Shown here in pieces: positions 16,877 to 25,895 of a stretch of DNA of 64,000 nucleotides. Each line of letters opens with the position of its first letter. Positions within the stretch are counted from its first letter, which is position 1. The translations under genes and the position numbers were made by a program. Under the pieces are notes generated by a model, which was not told the origin of the DNA, did not search any database, and saw only the letters and a program-made list of their open reading frames with translations. The stretch is from contig JAODMF010000013.1 in the NCBI GenBank assembly GCA_025464095.1, forward strand, positions 1 through 64,000, written 5' to 3'. This DNA is from Glaciihabitans sp. GTDB taxonomy: Bacteria; Actinomycetota; Actinomycetes; Actinomycetales; Microbacteriaceae.

Positions 16877-18373
16877 TCAGTGAGCGGTAACACGCGCAGC
16901 GATTACACCGGGAATTTCAACCCGGAACACAGTGCCGTTCTCATCGCTTGTCGCCGTGACCGCTCCCCCGTGCGCGTCGACGACCGCGCGTACGATGGAC
17001 AGCCCGAGGCCGGTGCTCCCGGCCATGCGCGAGCGCGAGGAGTCCCCGCGCGCGAATCGCTCGAAGAGGTCGGCCTTGAGGTTTTCCGGGATGCCGGGGC
17101 CGTTGTCGGCGACCGTTATCACCGCGGTATCCCCCGCCTCGATGCCAAGGCCGACGGTGACGATGGTGCCGGCCGGCGTGTGCACCCGCGCGTTAGTCAG
17201 CAGGTTGGCCAGCACCTGGTGGATGCGCTGCTGGTCACCGGAGACGATGACCGGCTCCTCCGGCGATTCGAGGTTCCAGTCGTGGTCCGGCCCGGCGGCG
17301 TAGGCATCGCTCACGCAGTCGACGAGCAGGGGGCCGAGGTCCACCGGCTTCATCTCGAGATCGCGACCCGCGTCCAGTCGCGCCAGCAGCAGAAGGTCTT
17401 CGACGAGCGAGGTCATGCGCACCGCCTCGGACTCGACACGTCCCATCGAGTGCACGACGTCGTCGGGCAGCTCGTGGCCGCCGCGGCGCGTGAGCTCGGC
17501 GTATCCGCGGATGGACGCGAGAGGAGTGCGCAGTTCGTGGCTCGCATCGGCCACGAACTGGCGCACACGGCTCTCGCTCGCCTGCCGCGCCTTGAGTGCC
17601 GAGTCGATGTGGCCGAGCATCCCGTTCAGCGCAGCGCCGACCTGGCCGACCTCCGTGTGCGGGTTCGTGTCGGCGTCGGGAACGCGAATCGCGAGCGATA
17701 CCTCTCCCCGATCGAGCGGGAGCGACGCGACCTGCGTCGCTGTCGCGGCGACACGGCGCAGCGGGCGAAGCGCGAGACTCACGATCAGCGCCGTTGCCCC
17801 CGCCACGATCATCAGTCCGAGAAGCAGGACGCCCATCACGAGGTTGCGGAACTGCGCGACCTGGCTGTCGACCTCGGCGAGCGGCTCGCCCACGATGATG
17901 GAGACCCCGTTCTGCGCCGTCACCGATACCAGCCGGTAGTTGCCGAGGTTGCCGAGGCTCACCGTCTGTGGGCGCGCGCTCAGTGTTGCAGCCAGCATCG
18001 CCTGCTCCTGCGAGGTGGTCAGGGTTGCCGTGATCGGAGTCACACCGCTCGGTGTCGCCTGGCGGGCGCTCGAGACGACGGCGTCATCCACCAGGATCGC
18101 GGCCACGGTTCCCACGGGCGAGCCCGGCGCGCGAGCGATCCTGGCGGCCTCGTAAATCGTGAGCGGCGGCCCGTTCGGCCCTACCCTGCTGCTTGCGCTG
18201 ATCAGCTGGGTGTCGAGCGCTCGCTGGAGATTGGCGTGCAGCAGCAGCACGCTGGTCACGCCGATTCCTATGCTCACCAGGCCCATCAGGGCGAGGATGC
18301 TCACCACCAGCCGAGTACGCAGCGTCAGCTGCTGATGCCGCCGTACGATCGCGGCCCCGGGGATCGTGCTCAC
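16877..18373 (-). CDS. sensor histidine kinase (TrcS-like)
   Basis: 498 residues. Membrane helices near 22-46 and 178-202 enclose an extracellular sensor of about 130 residues; a HAMP region follows, then the phosphoacceptor helix FVADASHELRTPLASIRGYA (H279) and a HATPase domain with DNGPGIP and GSTGLGLSIV. This is the EnvZ/MtrB/TrcS type. It overlaps the response regulator stop by 4 bases (GTGA), so the two are coupled. The stimulus is unknown. Confidence 0.93.
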   Translation of the reverse strand: MSTIPGAAIVRRHQQLTLRTRLVVSILALMGLVSIGIGVTSVLLLHANLQRALDTQLISASSRVGPNGPPLTIYEAARIARAPGSPVGTVAAILVDDAVVSSARQATPSGVTPITATLTTSQEQAMLAATLSARPQTVSLGNLGNYRLVSVTAQNGVSIIVGEPLAEVDSQVAQFRNLVMGVLLLGLMIVAGATALIVSLALRPLRRVAATATQVASLPLDRGEVSLAIRVPDADTNPHTEVGQVGAALNGMLGHIDSALKARQASESRVRQFVADASHELRTPLASIRGYAELTRRGGHELPDDVVHSMGRVESEAVRMTSLVEDLLLLARLDAGRDLEMKPVDLGPLLVDCVSDAYAAGPDHDWNLESPEEPVIVSGDQQRIHQVLANLLTNARVHTPAGTIVTVGLGIEAGDTAVITVADNGPGIPENLKADLFERFARGDSSRSRMAGSTGLGLSIVRAVVDAHGGAVTATSDENGTVFRVEIPGVIAARVTAH

Positions 18374-19134
18374 TGTGCCGGCTTGAGCACGTAGCCGACA
18401 CCGCGGACCGTGTGGATCATTTGCGGGCGGCCGGCGTCGATCTTCTTGCGGAGGTAGGAGATGTAGATCTCGACGACGGAGGACTTGCCGCCGAAGTCGT
18501 AGCTCCAGACGCGATCGAGAATCTGCATCTTGCTGAGCACGCGGCGCGGGTTGCGCATGAGGTAGCGAAGCAGCTCGAACTCGGTTGCGGTGAGTTCGAT
18601 GATCTCGCCTCCGCGCCGAACCTCGTAGCTCTCTTCGTCGAGCTCGAGATCGCCGACGGCGATGTGCGAGTCGTCGGAGTCATCGATGGTCACTCCGGCA
18701 CGACGGATGAGCCCACGCAGGCGAGCGACCAGCTCTTCGAGGCTGAAGGGCTTCGTCACGTAGTCGTCTCCCCCGACGGTGAGGCCGGCAATCCGGTCAT
18801 CCACGGAGTCCTTGGCGGTGAGGAAAAGGATCGGCGCCTGGTTGCCGTCTGCTCGGAGCCGCTGCAGAACCTGCAGGCCGTCGATGTCGGGCAGCATCAC
18901 GTCGAGAACAATGACGTCGGGGCGGAACTCGCGCACGGCAGCGAGTGCCTTCTGGCCGTTCTCGGCGAGCCGCACATCCCAGCCCTCGTAGCGCAGGGCC
19001 ATCGAGAGCAGGTCGGTAAGGGCGTCTTCGTCGTCGACGACGACGGCGCGGATGGGGCTGCCGTCTGCCCTGCGCAGCTTGGGCTGGGCGACGGGCGAAG
19101 CAACGTGCTGGGAGAAAGCCGGTGTAGTGGTCAC
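18370..19134 (-). CDS. OmpR/PhoB-family response regulator (TrcR-like)
   Basis: 254 residues from GTG 19134. A 28-residue N-terminal tail precedes the receiver domain with acidic pocket VVVDDED, phosphoacceptor D78 in VIVLDVMLPD and TAKD, then a winged-helix DNA-binding domain (about 155-250) with EFELLRYLMRNPRRVLSK. The longer tail and sequence resemble mycobacterial TrcR. An inverted repeat TCCTAA/TTAGGA lies 1-15 bases upstream, and the divergent-looking next gene upstream encodes a small secreted protein that it may control. Confidence 0.93.
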   Translation of the reverse strand: MTTTPAFSQHVASPVAQPKLRRADGSPIRAVVVDDEDALTDLLSMALRYEGWDVRLAENGQKALAAVREFRPDVIVLDVMLPDIDGLQVLQRLRADGNQAPILFLTAKDSVDDRIAGLTVGGDDYVTKPFSLEELVARLRGLIRRAGVTIDDSDDSHIAVGDLELDEESYEVRRGGEIIELTATEFELLRYLMRNPRRVLSKMQILDRVWSYDFGGKSSVVEIYISYLRKKIDAGRPQMIHTVRGVGYVLKPAQ

Positions 19135-19197
19135 ATTCCTAAGTATTAGGAGGTTCCTATGAACCGTCTGTGCACGAGCACTGATTTGGCTGAGGTG

Positions 19198-19485
19198 CTA
19201 GTGGTACACGTTCCGGCGCCGATTGCCGGATGCCAGCACGAGTCCAATCGATCCTCCGAGCACGAAAATGCCCGCGATCATCGTCAGCGTCACCGGGACC
19301 GCGCTCGACTGGGAGCCGCTGGCGTCATCCGACGATTGGCCACTTGGGATGCTCAGCGGAACGGTCACGGAGGTCGAAGCCGAGTGCGGGGCATCTGCCA
19401 TTGCGGGGGCAGCGGCCAGAGTGGCTAGTGCGGCCGACGCTGTCAGCGTGAGAACGAGCGCGAGCGCGCGCAACTGCTTTTTCAT
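19198..19485 (-). CDS. small secreted or wall-associated protein with C-terminal membrane anchor
   Basis: 95 residues from ATG 19485, preceded by GGGGGGGA. An N-terminal signal peptide ends near PAMADA (about residue 32), a short Ser/Thr-rich linker follows, and a C-terminal hydrophobic helix is closed by ASGNRRRNVYH. This resembles a sorting or stop-transfer tail, but no LPXTG-like motif is visible. I do not recognise a family. It lies just upstream of and in the same direction as the trcRS-like pair, suggesting co-regulation. Confidence 0.7.
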   Translation of the reverse strand: MKKQLRALALVLTLTASAALATLAAAPAMADAPHSASTSVTVPLSIPSGQSSDDASGSQSSAVPVTLTMIAGIFVLGGSIGLVLASGNRRRNVYH

Positions 19486-19590
19486 GATCCCCCCCGACTG
19501 CCGGAGGTTCGGGTTCCGGCGCCGCACGGCGGCCAGGTCGACCCCGCGTGAAGAAGAAGGCGTCCCCAGTGATGTCCTCCTAAAGACCGA

Positions 19591-19619
19591 CAGTAACGGA
19601 CCCCGTCCGTGTCGGTCAA
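19591..19619 (-). promoter_or_regulatory. promoter with overlapping palindrome for the small secreted protein
   Basis: Minus-strand -35 TTGACC (19614-19619) and -10 TTACTG (19591-19596) are separated by 17 bases. The interval contains nested inverted repeats: ACGGAC/GTCCGT around CCC, flanked by GACCGA/TCGGTC. Such symmetry over a promoter suggests a regulator site, possibly for the neighbouring TrcR-like protein. Confidence 0.5.
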
Positions 19620-19744
19620 TAGGGGGACACACTTCATTGTCTACCCCGTTCGGGGGGCACGCTCAAACGCGACGGTTGGCCGCCAATACTGCTGCCCTGG
19701 CGTTTCTGGTTCCTCTGGTCATCGGCCGGGGCGAGAATGGCAGT

Positions 19745-20356
19745 GTGACCATCGTGCAGCCGACCCTCGACCTCTGGGATGAGCCGGCGCCCGACCACCG
19801 CGACCGCGTGGTGGCACGGTCGAGCGACCGTGTCGCATGGCTGCGAGCGCGTAGTCGCGGCGTGACCGGGACGGATGTCGCCCGGCTGTCCAGCGCATCC
19901 GCCGTACGTACGGTTGCACAGGAGAAACTCCTCGGAACGGGCTTCGGAGGCAACGCGTACACCGACCACGGAAGGGTGCGCGAGCCGGAGATCGCCCGCT
20001 GGGTGTTGGCGAATCACCGCATCCGGCCGAGCGACGTGCTGTACCACGCACACGGCCAGCAGCTGCACCTCGCGACGCCGGACGGTCTCGGCTGGCAGGG
20101 CACCTCGCTCGTGCTCTCAGAGATCAAGACGACGAGCAAGCTGTGGCGCAGCATCCCGCGCTCGTACCTGCGCCAGGTCTGGTGGCAGCAGTACGTGCTC
20201 GGCGCCGAACGCACCCTCGTCGTCTGGGAGCAGCACGACGACTTCGTGCCGGTGGCGGCCGAGCCGAAGTGCCAGTGGGTCGACCGCGACGAGAACGAGA
20301 TCCACATCCTGGTCGGCCTCGCCAACCGGATGCTCGAGCTAATCCGCCCGCGCTAG
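19745..20356 (+). CDS. YqaJ-like nuclease
   Basis: 203 residues from GTG 19745; upstream in-frame extension to 19223 runs antisense through the small secreted gene and is not credible. SRGVTGTDVARL near residues 37-48, an acidic GRVREPEIARW near 78-88 and LVLSEIKTT near 122-130 match the YqaJ/lambda-exonuclease fold, in which Asp, Glu and Lys (E..IKTT) bind metal. Phage members make 3' overhangs for recombination. Here it is a lone chromosomal gene, overlapping the convergent DUF998 gene by 18 bases. Role unknown. Confidence 0.75.
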   Translation: MTIVQPTLDLWDEPAPDHRDRVVARSSDRVAWLRARSRGVTGTDVARLSSASAVRTVAQEKLLGTGFGGNAYTDHGRVREPEIARWVLANHRIRPSDVLYHAHGQQLHLATPDGLGWQGTSLVLSEIKTTSKLWRSIPRSYLRQVWWQQYVLGAERTLVVWEQHDDFVPVAAEPKCQWVDRDENEIHILVGLANRMLELIRPR

Positions 20357-21058
20357 TTCCGGCTCGCGGGCGACTTCGGCGGGCTCGGACGGCTCGGCGG
20401 GCTCGACTACGGTCACCGCCGATGGCTTTGACCCGCGCACCGCGATGACGATGCCGTAGCTGGCCACCCAGAGAATCGCAATCGTCGTGGCGACCAGTTC
20501 GAGCCGGGCTCCGAGGTCGGTCAGCACGTGTGCCAGGGAGAGGATGCCGCCACCACCGGCGATCACCGCCACCGCGATGCCGGACGCCCGCGAGAAGACG
20601 GCCAGCGGTCGATGACCGCGCGCGAAGGATGCCTGCAGCATCGCCCAGCACGCCGCCGAGAAGGCCAGCACGGCACAGACGATGTGGGTCAGGTCCTGCC
20701 AGTCGAAGCTGGCGCCCCACGGGATCGGGCACCCCGGCGTGCAGGTGACCTGCGAGGCCACGAGAAAGAATCCGCTCGCGACCCAGAGCGACACGGCGGG
20801 CGTCCAGAGGGCCAGCCAGCGAACCGTTGAACGGATGTCGCGACTGGCTACTCCGACGAGCGACCCGCCGACCACGACCAGCAACAGGGCGATCTCGAAC
20901 AGGCGAGCGGTAGGCGCGCCGGTCGCGCCGAGCTGGCTCACGTACACGTCGTAGCCGACGGACAGGCGGGCCAGCCAGATGATCACCAGCGCGACAACCA
21001 CGCAGATCGCTCCGGCCACCGCGAGAAACGGGTCGGCTCGTCGCAGGCGGGCAGTCAT
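20339..21058 (-). CDS. DUF998 membrane protein
   Basis: 239 residues. About six membrane helices, a Cys-containing loop CTPGCPIPWG near 110 and a Pro/Glu-rich cytoplasmic tail (EPAEPSEPAEVA) of about 25 residues. The layout matches the DUF998 family, whose function is unknown. Monocistronic and convergent with the YqaJ-like gene. Confidence 0.75.
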   Translation of the reverse strand: MTARLRRADPFLAVAGAICVVVALVIIWLARLSVGYDVYVSQLGATGAPTARLFEIALLLVVVGGSLVGVASRDIRSTVRWLALWTPAVSLWVASGFFLVASQVTCTPGCPIPWGASFDWQDLTHIVCAVLAFSAACWAMLQASFARGHRPLAVFSRASGIAVAVIAGGGGILSLAHVLTDLGARLELVATTIAILWVASYGIVIAVRGSKPSAVTVVEPAEPSEPAEVAREPELARAD

Positions 21059-21165
21059 TCAACGAATGCTAGCGGGTCGATAGTTTGCACCGAAGTGACA
21101 CCGTCGTAACAACACCGAATCATTCGACGCGTTGACTGGTACCACAGGCGGGGAGGCCAGGAGAC

Positions 21166-22131
21166 ATGACCACAATGCGGGCCGTCATTATGGACGGCAC
21201 GGGCGGGCCGGAGGTTCTCGTTCCCGCGACGATCGAGCGTCCGGCACGGGCGAACGCCGAGTTCCTCGTGAAGATCATCGCGGCCGGAGTCAATCCGATC
21301 GACGCGAAGACGAGGGGCGGGGCGGGCGTTTCGGCATCCATCAATGACTGGCCGGCGGTGCTCGGCAACGACTTCAGCGGGATTATCGTCGAATCCCCCT
21401 ACGAGGCGCACCCCCTGCAGCCGGGCGACGAGGTCTACGGGATGATCATGGTTCCGCGCCTGAGCGGCAGCTATGCGGAGTACGCCAGCGTGCCGAGCCT
21501 GAGCCTGACGCGCAAGCCACGCAGCCTCTCCCACGTTGAGGCGGCGGGAGTTCCGGTCGCCGCGCTTACGGCGTGGGGAATCATCGTCGAGGTTGCCCGC
21601 GCTCACGAGGGGCAGCGCATCCTCATCCATGCTGGCACCGGGGGTGTCGGCCACTTCGCCGTGCAGTTCGCCTCCTATTTCGGCGCGCACGTCATCGCCA
21701 CCTGCTCGACCGGCAATGTGCCGTGGCTGCGCGAGCTGGGCGCCAATGAGGTCATCGACTACACGGCCGCGCGGTTCGAAGACGAGGTGTCCGATGTCGA
21801 CGTCGTGATCGACCTGGTCGGCAACGTCCTCGACAACACAGGAACGCGATCACTCAGCGTGCTGCGCCCGGGCGGCCTGCTGATCAACGTGCCGTCGGGC
21901 AGCTGGCCAACCCTGCACGAGGAGGCTGCAGCGGCGGGAGTGCGGTCGACCGGGTACAAGGTCGCGCCGGACGGAGCGACCCTCGCGGTCGTGTCGCGGC
22001 TGCTCGAATCCGGTGACGTGCGCGTCTTCGTCGACAAGGTGTTCGACCTCGATCACGCGGCCGACGCCCACCGCACCCTCGAGGGCGGCCACACCCGCGG
22101 CAAGATCGTGCTCACCGTCGCCGACGTCTAG
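21166..22131 (+). CDS. NADP-dependent medium-chain oxidoreductase (quinone reductase-like)
   Basis: 321 residues, zinc-free MDR type. The N-terminal GroES-like domain has VNPIDAKTRGG and GNDFSGIIVE; the Rossmann domain has AGTGGVGHFAVQFA near 155-168. No structural or catalytic zinc cysteines are present. Relatives reduce quinones or activated double bonds using NADPH. Substrate unknown. It converges on the acetyltransferase gene with 3 bases between the stops. Confidence 0.9.
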   Translation: MTTMRAVIMDGTGGPEVLVPATIERPARANAEFLVKIIAAGVNPIDAKTRGGAGVSASINDWPAVLGNDFSGIIVESPYEAHPLQPGDEVYGMIMVPRLSGSYAEYASVPSLSLTRKPRSLSHVEAAGVPVAALTAWGIIVEVARAHEGQRILIHAGTGGVGHFAVQFASYFGAHVIATCSTGNVPWLRELGANEVIDYTAARFEDEVSDVDVVIDLVGNVLDNTGTRSLSVLRPGGLLINVPSGSWPTLHEEAAAAGVRSTGYKVAPDGATLAVVSRLLESGDVRVFVDKVFDLDHAADAHRTLEGGHTRGKIVLTVADV

Positions 22132-22134
22132 GGC

Positions 22135-22719
22135 CTAGGCGAGAACCCGCACCTTGACGAAGTCGTCTTCCCAGCGCTGCCCGACGAGAAACTTCTTCTT
22201 GCCGACGGTGACGAACCCGACCTTTTCGTAGAATCGGTTCGCCTTCGCGTTGTGCTCGTTGACACCCAGCCAGAGCGCTTTCACGCCCCGTGCCGCGGCC
22301 GCGTCAATGGATGCTGCGACCAGGGTCTGGGCGAGACCCAGCCCGTGGTGCTCGGGCAGCACGTACACCTTGCTCAACTCGGCGACGGGGCGGGCGGTCA
22401 CGACAGCCAGTACATCCGGATCGGTGGGCTCACCGAAGACGAGCATCGTGTAGCCGGCCGGCACCGAGTCCACCTCGACCAGGTAGAGCTCCCGCGCGGG
22501 ATCCGCCAGGTAACCGTCAAAGCTGGTTTCGGTGAGGTGGTGGGCGATGAAGTCCTGGATCGCCTCGGGCTTCGCGTCGGGCGGGCATGCCAGCGGAAAG
22601 GTCGCGGCCGCAACCGCGGCGAGCGCTCCGGCATCCCCGGCCCCCGCCCGTCGCACCGAAAACGAAGGAGAATCGGGCGCATCCGCTCGCGGAACGGCGT
22701 TCGCGTTGGTGTCGGTCAC
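22135..22719 (-). CDS. GNAT-family N-acetyltransferase
   Basis: 194 residues from GTG 22719, which has GAAGGA 5 bases upstream; an 8-codon extension to 22743 is possible. The GNAT core shows VYVLPEHHGLGLAQTLVAA (acetyl-CoA loop, near 120-138) and FYEKVGFVTVG near 165-175. It probably acetylates a small molecule or an N-terminus; the acceptor is unknown. Located next to the ribosomal protein operon terminator but transcribed away from its own promoter region. Confidence 0.85.
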   Translation of the reverse strand: MTDTNANAVPRADAPDSPSFSVRRAGAGDAGALAAVAAATFPLACPPDAKPEAIQDFIAHHLTETSFDGYLADPARELYLVEVDSVPAGYTMLVFGEPTDPDVLAVVTARPVAELSKVYVLPEHHGLGLAQTLVAASIDAAAARGVKALWLGVNEHNAKANRFYEKVGFVTVGKKKFLVGQRWEDDFVKVRVLA

Positions 22720-22763
22720 CGAATTCCTTCGTTTTCGTCGCACGTCGGGGGCGGGGCGGTGCG

Positions 22764-22797
22764 AAAAAGGGGCCCGCCGAAGCGGACCCCTTCTCGC
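22764..22797 (-). terminator. rplK-rplA operon terminator
   Basis: On the minus strand AAGGGGTCCGC and GCGGGCCCCTT pair around TTCG, followed by TTTTT, immediately after the rplA stop. A classic intrinsic terminator. Confidence 0.92.
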
Positions 22798-22803
22798 GTG
22801 TTA

Positions 22804-23493
22804 CTAGATGGAGTTGACGTCCACCGGGATGCCAGGACCAAACGTGGTCGAGACAGTCGCCTTGGTGATGTAGCGGCCCTTGGAGCTGCTCGGCTTCAAA
22901 CGAACAACCTCTTCGAGCGCTGCCTTCAGGTTCTCGTCGAGCTGGTCGGCGGTGAAACCGGCCTTGCCAACGACGAAGTGCACGTTGGAGTGCTTGTCGA
23001 CGCGGAACTCGATCTTTCCGCCCTTGATGTCGGAAACGGCCTTGGCCACATCCGTCGTCACGGTGCCGGTCTTCGGGTTGGGCATGAGACCACGCGGGCC
23101 GAGCACCTTTCCGAGTCGACCGACCTGGCCCATGAGCTCCGGCGTCGAAACAGCGGAATCGAAAGCGGTGTAGCCGCCCGCGACCTTCTCGATGAGCTCG
23201 GCGCCACCGACCTCGTCGGCTCCGGCCGCAATTGCGGCCTCGGCCGCTGCACCGGTTGCGAAAACGAGAACGCGAGCGGTCTTGCCCGTACCGTGCGGCA
23301 GGATGACCGTGCCACGAACCATCTGGTCGGCCTTGCGCGGGTCGACACCGAGCTTCAACGCGACCTCAACGGTCGAGTCGAACTTCTTGGAGCCGGTCTC
23401 GCGGGCGACCGAGACGGCCTCCGTCGGCGTGTAGAACTTGCCCTCTTCGATCTTCTCGGAAGCGGCGCGGTATGCCTTTGACTTCGTAGCCAT
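22804..23493 (-). CDS. rplA: 50S ribosomal protein L1
   Basis: 229 residues, normal for L1. It starts 2 bases after the rplK stop and is followed by a strong terminator. The signature [14 protein letters not shown] near residues 130-143 is intact. L1 binds 23S rRNA at the E-site stalk and in many bacteria represses its own operon. Confidence 0.97.
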   Translation of the reverse strand: MATKSKAYRAASEKIEEGKFYTPTEAVSVARETGSKKFDSTVEVALKLGVDPRKADQMVRGTVILPHGTGKTARVLVFATGAAAEAAIAAGADEVGGAELIEKVAGGYTAFDSAVSTPELMGQVGRLGKVLGPRGLMPNPKTGTVTTDVAKAVSDIKGGKIEFRVDKHSNVHFVVGKAGFTADQLDENLKAALEEVVRLKPSSSKGRYITKATVSTTFGPGIPVDVNSI

Positions 23494-23495
23494 AA

Positions 23496-23927
23496 TTACG
23501 CCTCCACCGTGATCCCCATCGAACGGGCGGTGCCCGCGATGATCTTCATTGCCGCGTCCAGGTCGTTCGCGTTCAGGTCGACCTGCTTCTGCTCGGCAAT
23601 CGAGCGAACCTGGTCCTTGGTGAGGCGCGCAACCTTGACGGTGTGCGGGGTCGCCGAACCCTTGGCAACGCCGGCCGCCTTCTTGATGAGCTCCGCAGCG
23701 GGCGGGGTCTTCAGGACGAAGGTGAACGAGCGGTCTTCGTACACGGTGATTTCAACGGGGATGACGTTGCCGCGCTGGGCTTCCGTCGCCGCGTTGTACG
23801 CCTTGCAGAACTCCATGATGTTTACGCCGTGCTGACCCAGCGCAGGCCCGATGGGCGGTGCGGGGTTGGCGGCGCCGGCCTGGATCTGAAGCTTAATCAG
23901 ACCCGTGACCTTCTTCTTCGGTGCCAT
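23496..23927 (-). CDS. rplK: 50S ribosomal protein L11
   Basis: 143 residues from ATG 23927 (AAAGAGGAAAA upstream); the longer frame to 23972 is spurious because 143 is the standard L11 length. [19 protein letters not shown] near 24-42 is the conserved rRNA-binding and thiostrepton-site region. It is cotranscribed with rplA. Confidence 0.97.
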   Translation of the reverse strand: MAPKKKVTGLIKLQIQAGAANPAPPIGPALGQHGVNIMEFCKAYNAATEAQRGNVIPVEITVYEDRSFTFVLKTPPAAELIKKAAGVAKGSATPHTVKVARLTKDQVRSIAEQKQVDLNANDLDAAMKIIAGTARSMGITVEA

Positions 23928-24029
23928 TTTTCCTCTTTCGGTGATCGAGCCCGGTGAGATCAGGGATCCCAACCGGCTCTCCCGCGTCCCCAGCCATTCC
24001 GGGGTGCGGTGGTATGTGTGAGCGGAGCG

Positions 24030-25058
24030 CTACAGCTTCGTTACCTGGTCGAAGCTGAGCTCAACCGGGGTCTCCCGCTCGAACAGCGAGACCAACACAG
24101 TGAGCTTTCCGCTCTCCGGCTTGATTTCGCTGATGGATCCCGGCAGGCCCGCGAACGAACCTTCCTTGATCGTGATGGTCTCTCCGACCTCGAAGTCGAC
24201 CTCGGCAGGGATAACACGCGCTGCGGTCTTTCCCTTCCCGCCGGCGGTCTTCGATGCGGGAGTTTCGACAATCTGGACGAGGCTCTTCAGCATGTTGAAG
24301 GCCTCCTCGAAACGGAGGGGGGTCGGGTTGTGGGAGTTGCCCACGAATCCGGTCACCCCGGGGGTGTGGCGAACGACCGACCAGCTGTCTTCATTGAGGT
24401 CCATGCGAACGAGCACGTAACCCGGGATGCGCACGCGGTTGACGAGCTTGCGCTGGCCGTTCTTGATTTCGACGACGTCTTCCATCGGAACCTCGACCTG
24501 AAAGATGTAGTCCTCCATGGTCATCGATACGCGGCGGTTCTCGATGTTCTGCTTCACGCGCTTCTCGAAGCCCGCGTAGGAGTGGATGACGTACCACTTG
24601 CCGAACTGGCTGCGGAGCTCCGTGCGGAACTCGTCGTACGGGTCGACCTCGGCGGCTACGACCGGCTGGCCGTTGTCGTCGAGCTCGGGGCCGTCATACG
24701 GCGTGACATCCGGAACCTCTGCGGCCTCTACCTCGGCCTCGATGTCTGCTTCGTCATCGGTGGCGGCAACGGATGCATCGGCCTCATCGATCGAGTCCAC
24801 CTCGAGAGCTTCGTCGACGATGGCGTCGGCCTCGGGATCGACCGCGGCGTCGAGCGCCTCCAGGAGACCGGCGAGGTCGCCCTCCTGGTCGTCGTCGTTC
24901 ACTTCGTGGATCGCCTCGTGCTCGGCGGAGTCAACCGACTCCTCCTCGGCGTTCAGCGGGCTGCCCTCCTGGGCCTCGTCTTCCTCGGACGACTGCTCAG
25001 CAGCAGTCGCCAGGTCGACATCCGGGCGGTCAGACTTAGACACGGGTGATACATCCAT
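24030..25058 (-). CDS. nusG: transcription termination/antitermination factor NusG
   Basis: 342 residues from ATG 25058; an alternative GTG lies at 25079 and another inside, and ribosome binding sites are weak, so the exact start is uncertain. The first ~150 residues are a low-complexity acidic extension ([21 protein letters not shown]) typical of actinobacterial NusG. The NGN domain follows ([19 protein letters not shown]) and a KOW domain closes the protein ([19 protein letters not shown]). It couples RNA polymerase with Rho or the ribosome. It lies between secE and rplK in the conserved order. Confidence 0.95.
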   Translation of the reverse strand: MDVSPVSKSDRPDVDLATAAEQSSEEDEAQEGSPLNAEEESVDSAEHEAIHEVNDDDQEGDLAGLLEALDAAVDPEADAIVDEALEVDSIDEADASVAATDDEADIEAEVEAAEVPDVTPYDGPELDDNGQPVVAAEVDPYDEFRTELRSQFGKWYVIHSYAGFEKRVKQNIENRRVSMTMEDYIFQVEVPMEDVVEIKNGQRKLVNRVRIPGYVLVRMDLNEDSWSVVRHTPGVTGFVGNSHNPTPLRFEEAFNMLKSLVQIVETPASKTAGGKGKTAARVIPAEVDFEVGETITIKEGSFAGLPGSISEIKPESGKLTVLVSLFERETPVELSFDQVTKL

Positions 25059-25130
25059 TCGTTTCTTATTGCGGTGCACGGGCGTGAACCCGATGAAACT
25101 TCTGTGGCCGATCGGCGGCCTGCGGCAGTA

Positions 25131-25430
25131 CTAGTTGCCGGTGGTGCTGGCAACGTCTCCGTTGCCGAAAACCCAGGTCACTGCCCACGCGAATGCGGAG
25201 TCGAGACCATAAACCAGCGCCATCATCACGATCACGAAGACCAGAACGACGCCGGTGTAGCTGAAGAGTTCCTTGCGGGTCGGGGCGACGACCTTCCTCA
25301 ACTCGATGAAGACCTGGCGAATGAACAGGGTCAGGCGCGCGATCGGTCCGCGCTTGTCATCGCGGTCCCGTCGTGCGTTGGCGACGACATCCTCGGAAGG
25401 CTCGTCGATCACTTTCCTTGCCACACTCAC
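25131..25430 (-). CDS. secE: preprotein translocase subunit SecE
   Basis: 99 residues, with a charged cytoplasmic N-terminus, the conserved FIRQVFIELRKVVAPTRKEL segment and one membrane helix (about 58-82). It clamps SecY in the translocon. The order tRNA-Trp, secE, nusG, rplK, rplA is highly conserved in actinobacteria, which supports the small-ORF call. Confidence 0.95.
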   Translation of the reverse strand: MSVARKVIDEPSEDVVANARRDRDDKRGPIARLTLFIRQVFIELRKVVAPTRKELFSYTGVVLVFVIVMMALVYGLDSAFAWAVTWVFGNGDVASTTGN

Positions 25431-25476
25431 AACCTTTCACCGTTGGTCACCGCACACATCGTGTGCCTGCGACTCG

Positions 25477-25549
25477 CAGGGCGGACAGGACTCGAACCTG
25501 CAACCTGCGGTTTTGGAGACCGCTGCTCTACCAATTGAGCCACCACCCT
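25477..25549 (-). tRNA. trpT: tRNA-Trp (anticodon CCA)
   Basis: A 73-base cloverleaf on the minus strand: acceptor AGGGTGG pairs with CCGCCCT (one G-U pair), D arm with GGCTCAATTGGTAGAGC, anticodon loop CTCCAAA with CCA, and T arm with GGTTCGAGTCC. The discriminator is G and no CCA is encoded. It precedes secE, its usual neighbour. Confidence 0.95.
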
Positions 25550-25834
25550 AAACAGCAGAAATCTGTCGCGCTTCCGTGGAATAGAGTGCGCCGATTGGAT
25601 TCCGGGCACGCAAAAGCTTGGCAGATTTCAACTACCTCGTTCAGTGTACGGCATGACCCGGGCCCAAAAAAGTTGGCAATCCCGCGTCATAGCGCGCAGC
25701 GATCGCCGTCTCTTCTGACAAGCGAGGTCTTACCAGCCCCGCCGGATCATCACCATAACTCCATACGCATCACCCATTGGGCGTAACGAAGCTGAAATCA
25801 GGCAGTTGTCGTTCGCCTCAATATCCCGAGTTGA

Positions 25835-25846
25835 GGGGTCGACCCC
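25835..25846. promoter_or_regulatory. palindrome upstream of LAVTG surface protein
   Basis: GGGGTCGACCCC is a perfect 12-base palindrome 50 bases before the surface-protein start; a CCTCAA/TTGAGG inverted repeat overlaps its left edge. It is a possible operator. The rest of the 345-base gap from the tRNA (25550-25895) shows no gene; it should hold the tRNA-secE promoter on the minus strand and this gene's promoter on the plus strand. Confidence 0.35.
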
Positions 25847-25895
25847 AACCTATTGATGCTTCCTCGTCCGCAAAAGGATTAGGAAGGTACCAGTC

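Noticed and set aside
16835-18394. 519-codon plus-strand ORF
   Set aside because: Antisense to the histidine kinase, which has all catalytic motifs; the plus frame has none.
19159-19428. 89-codon plus-strand ORF with a good GGAGG site
   Set aside because: Antisense to the small secreted protein; the protein is low-complexity and the GGAGG is part of an inverted repeat ahead of the response regulator.
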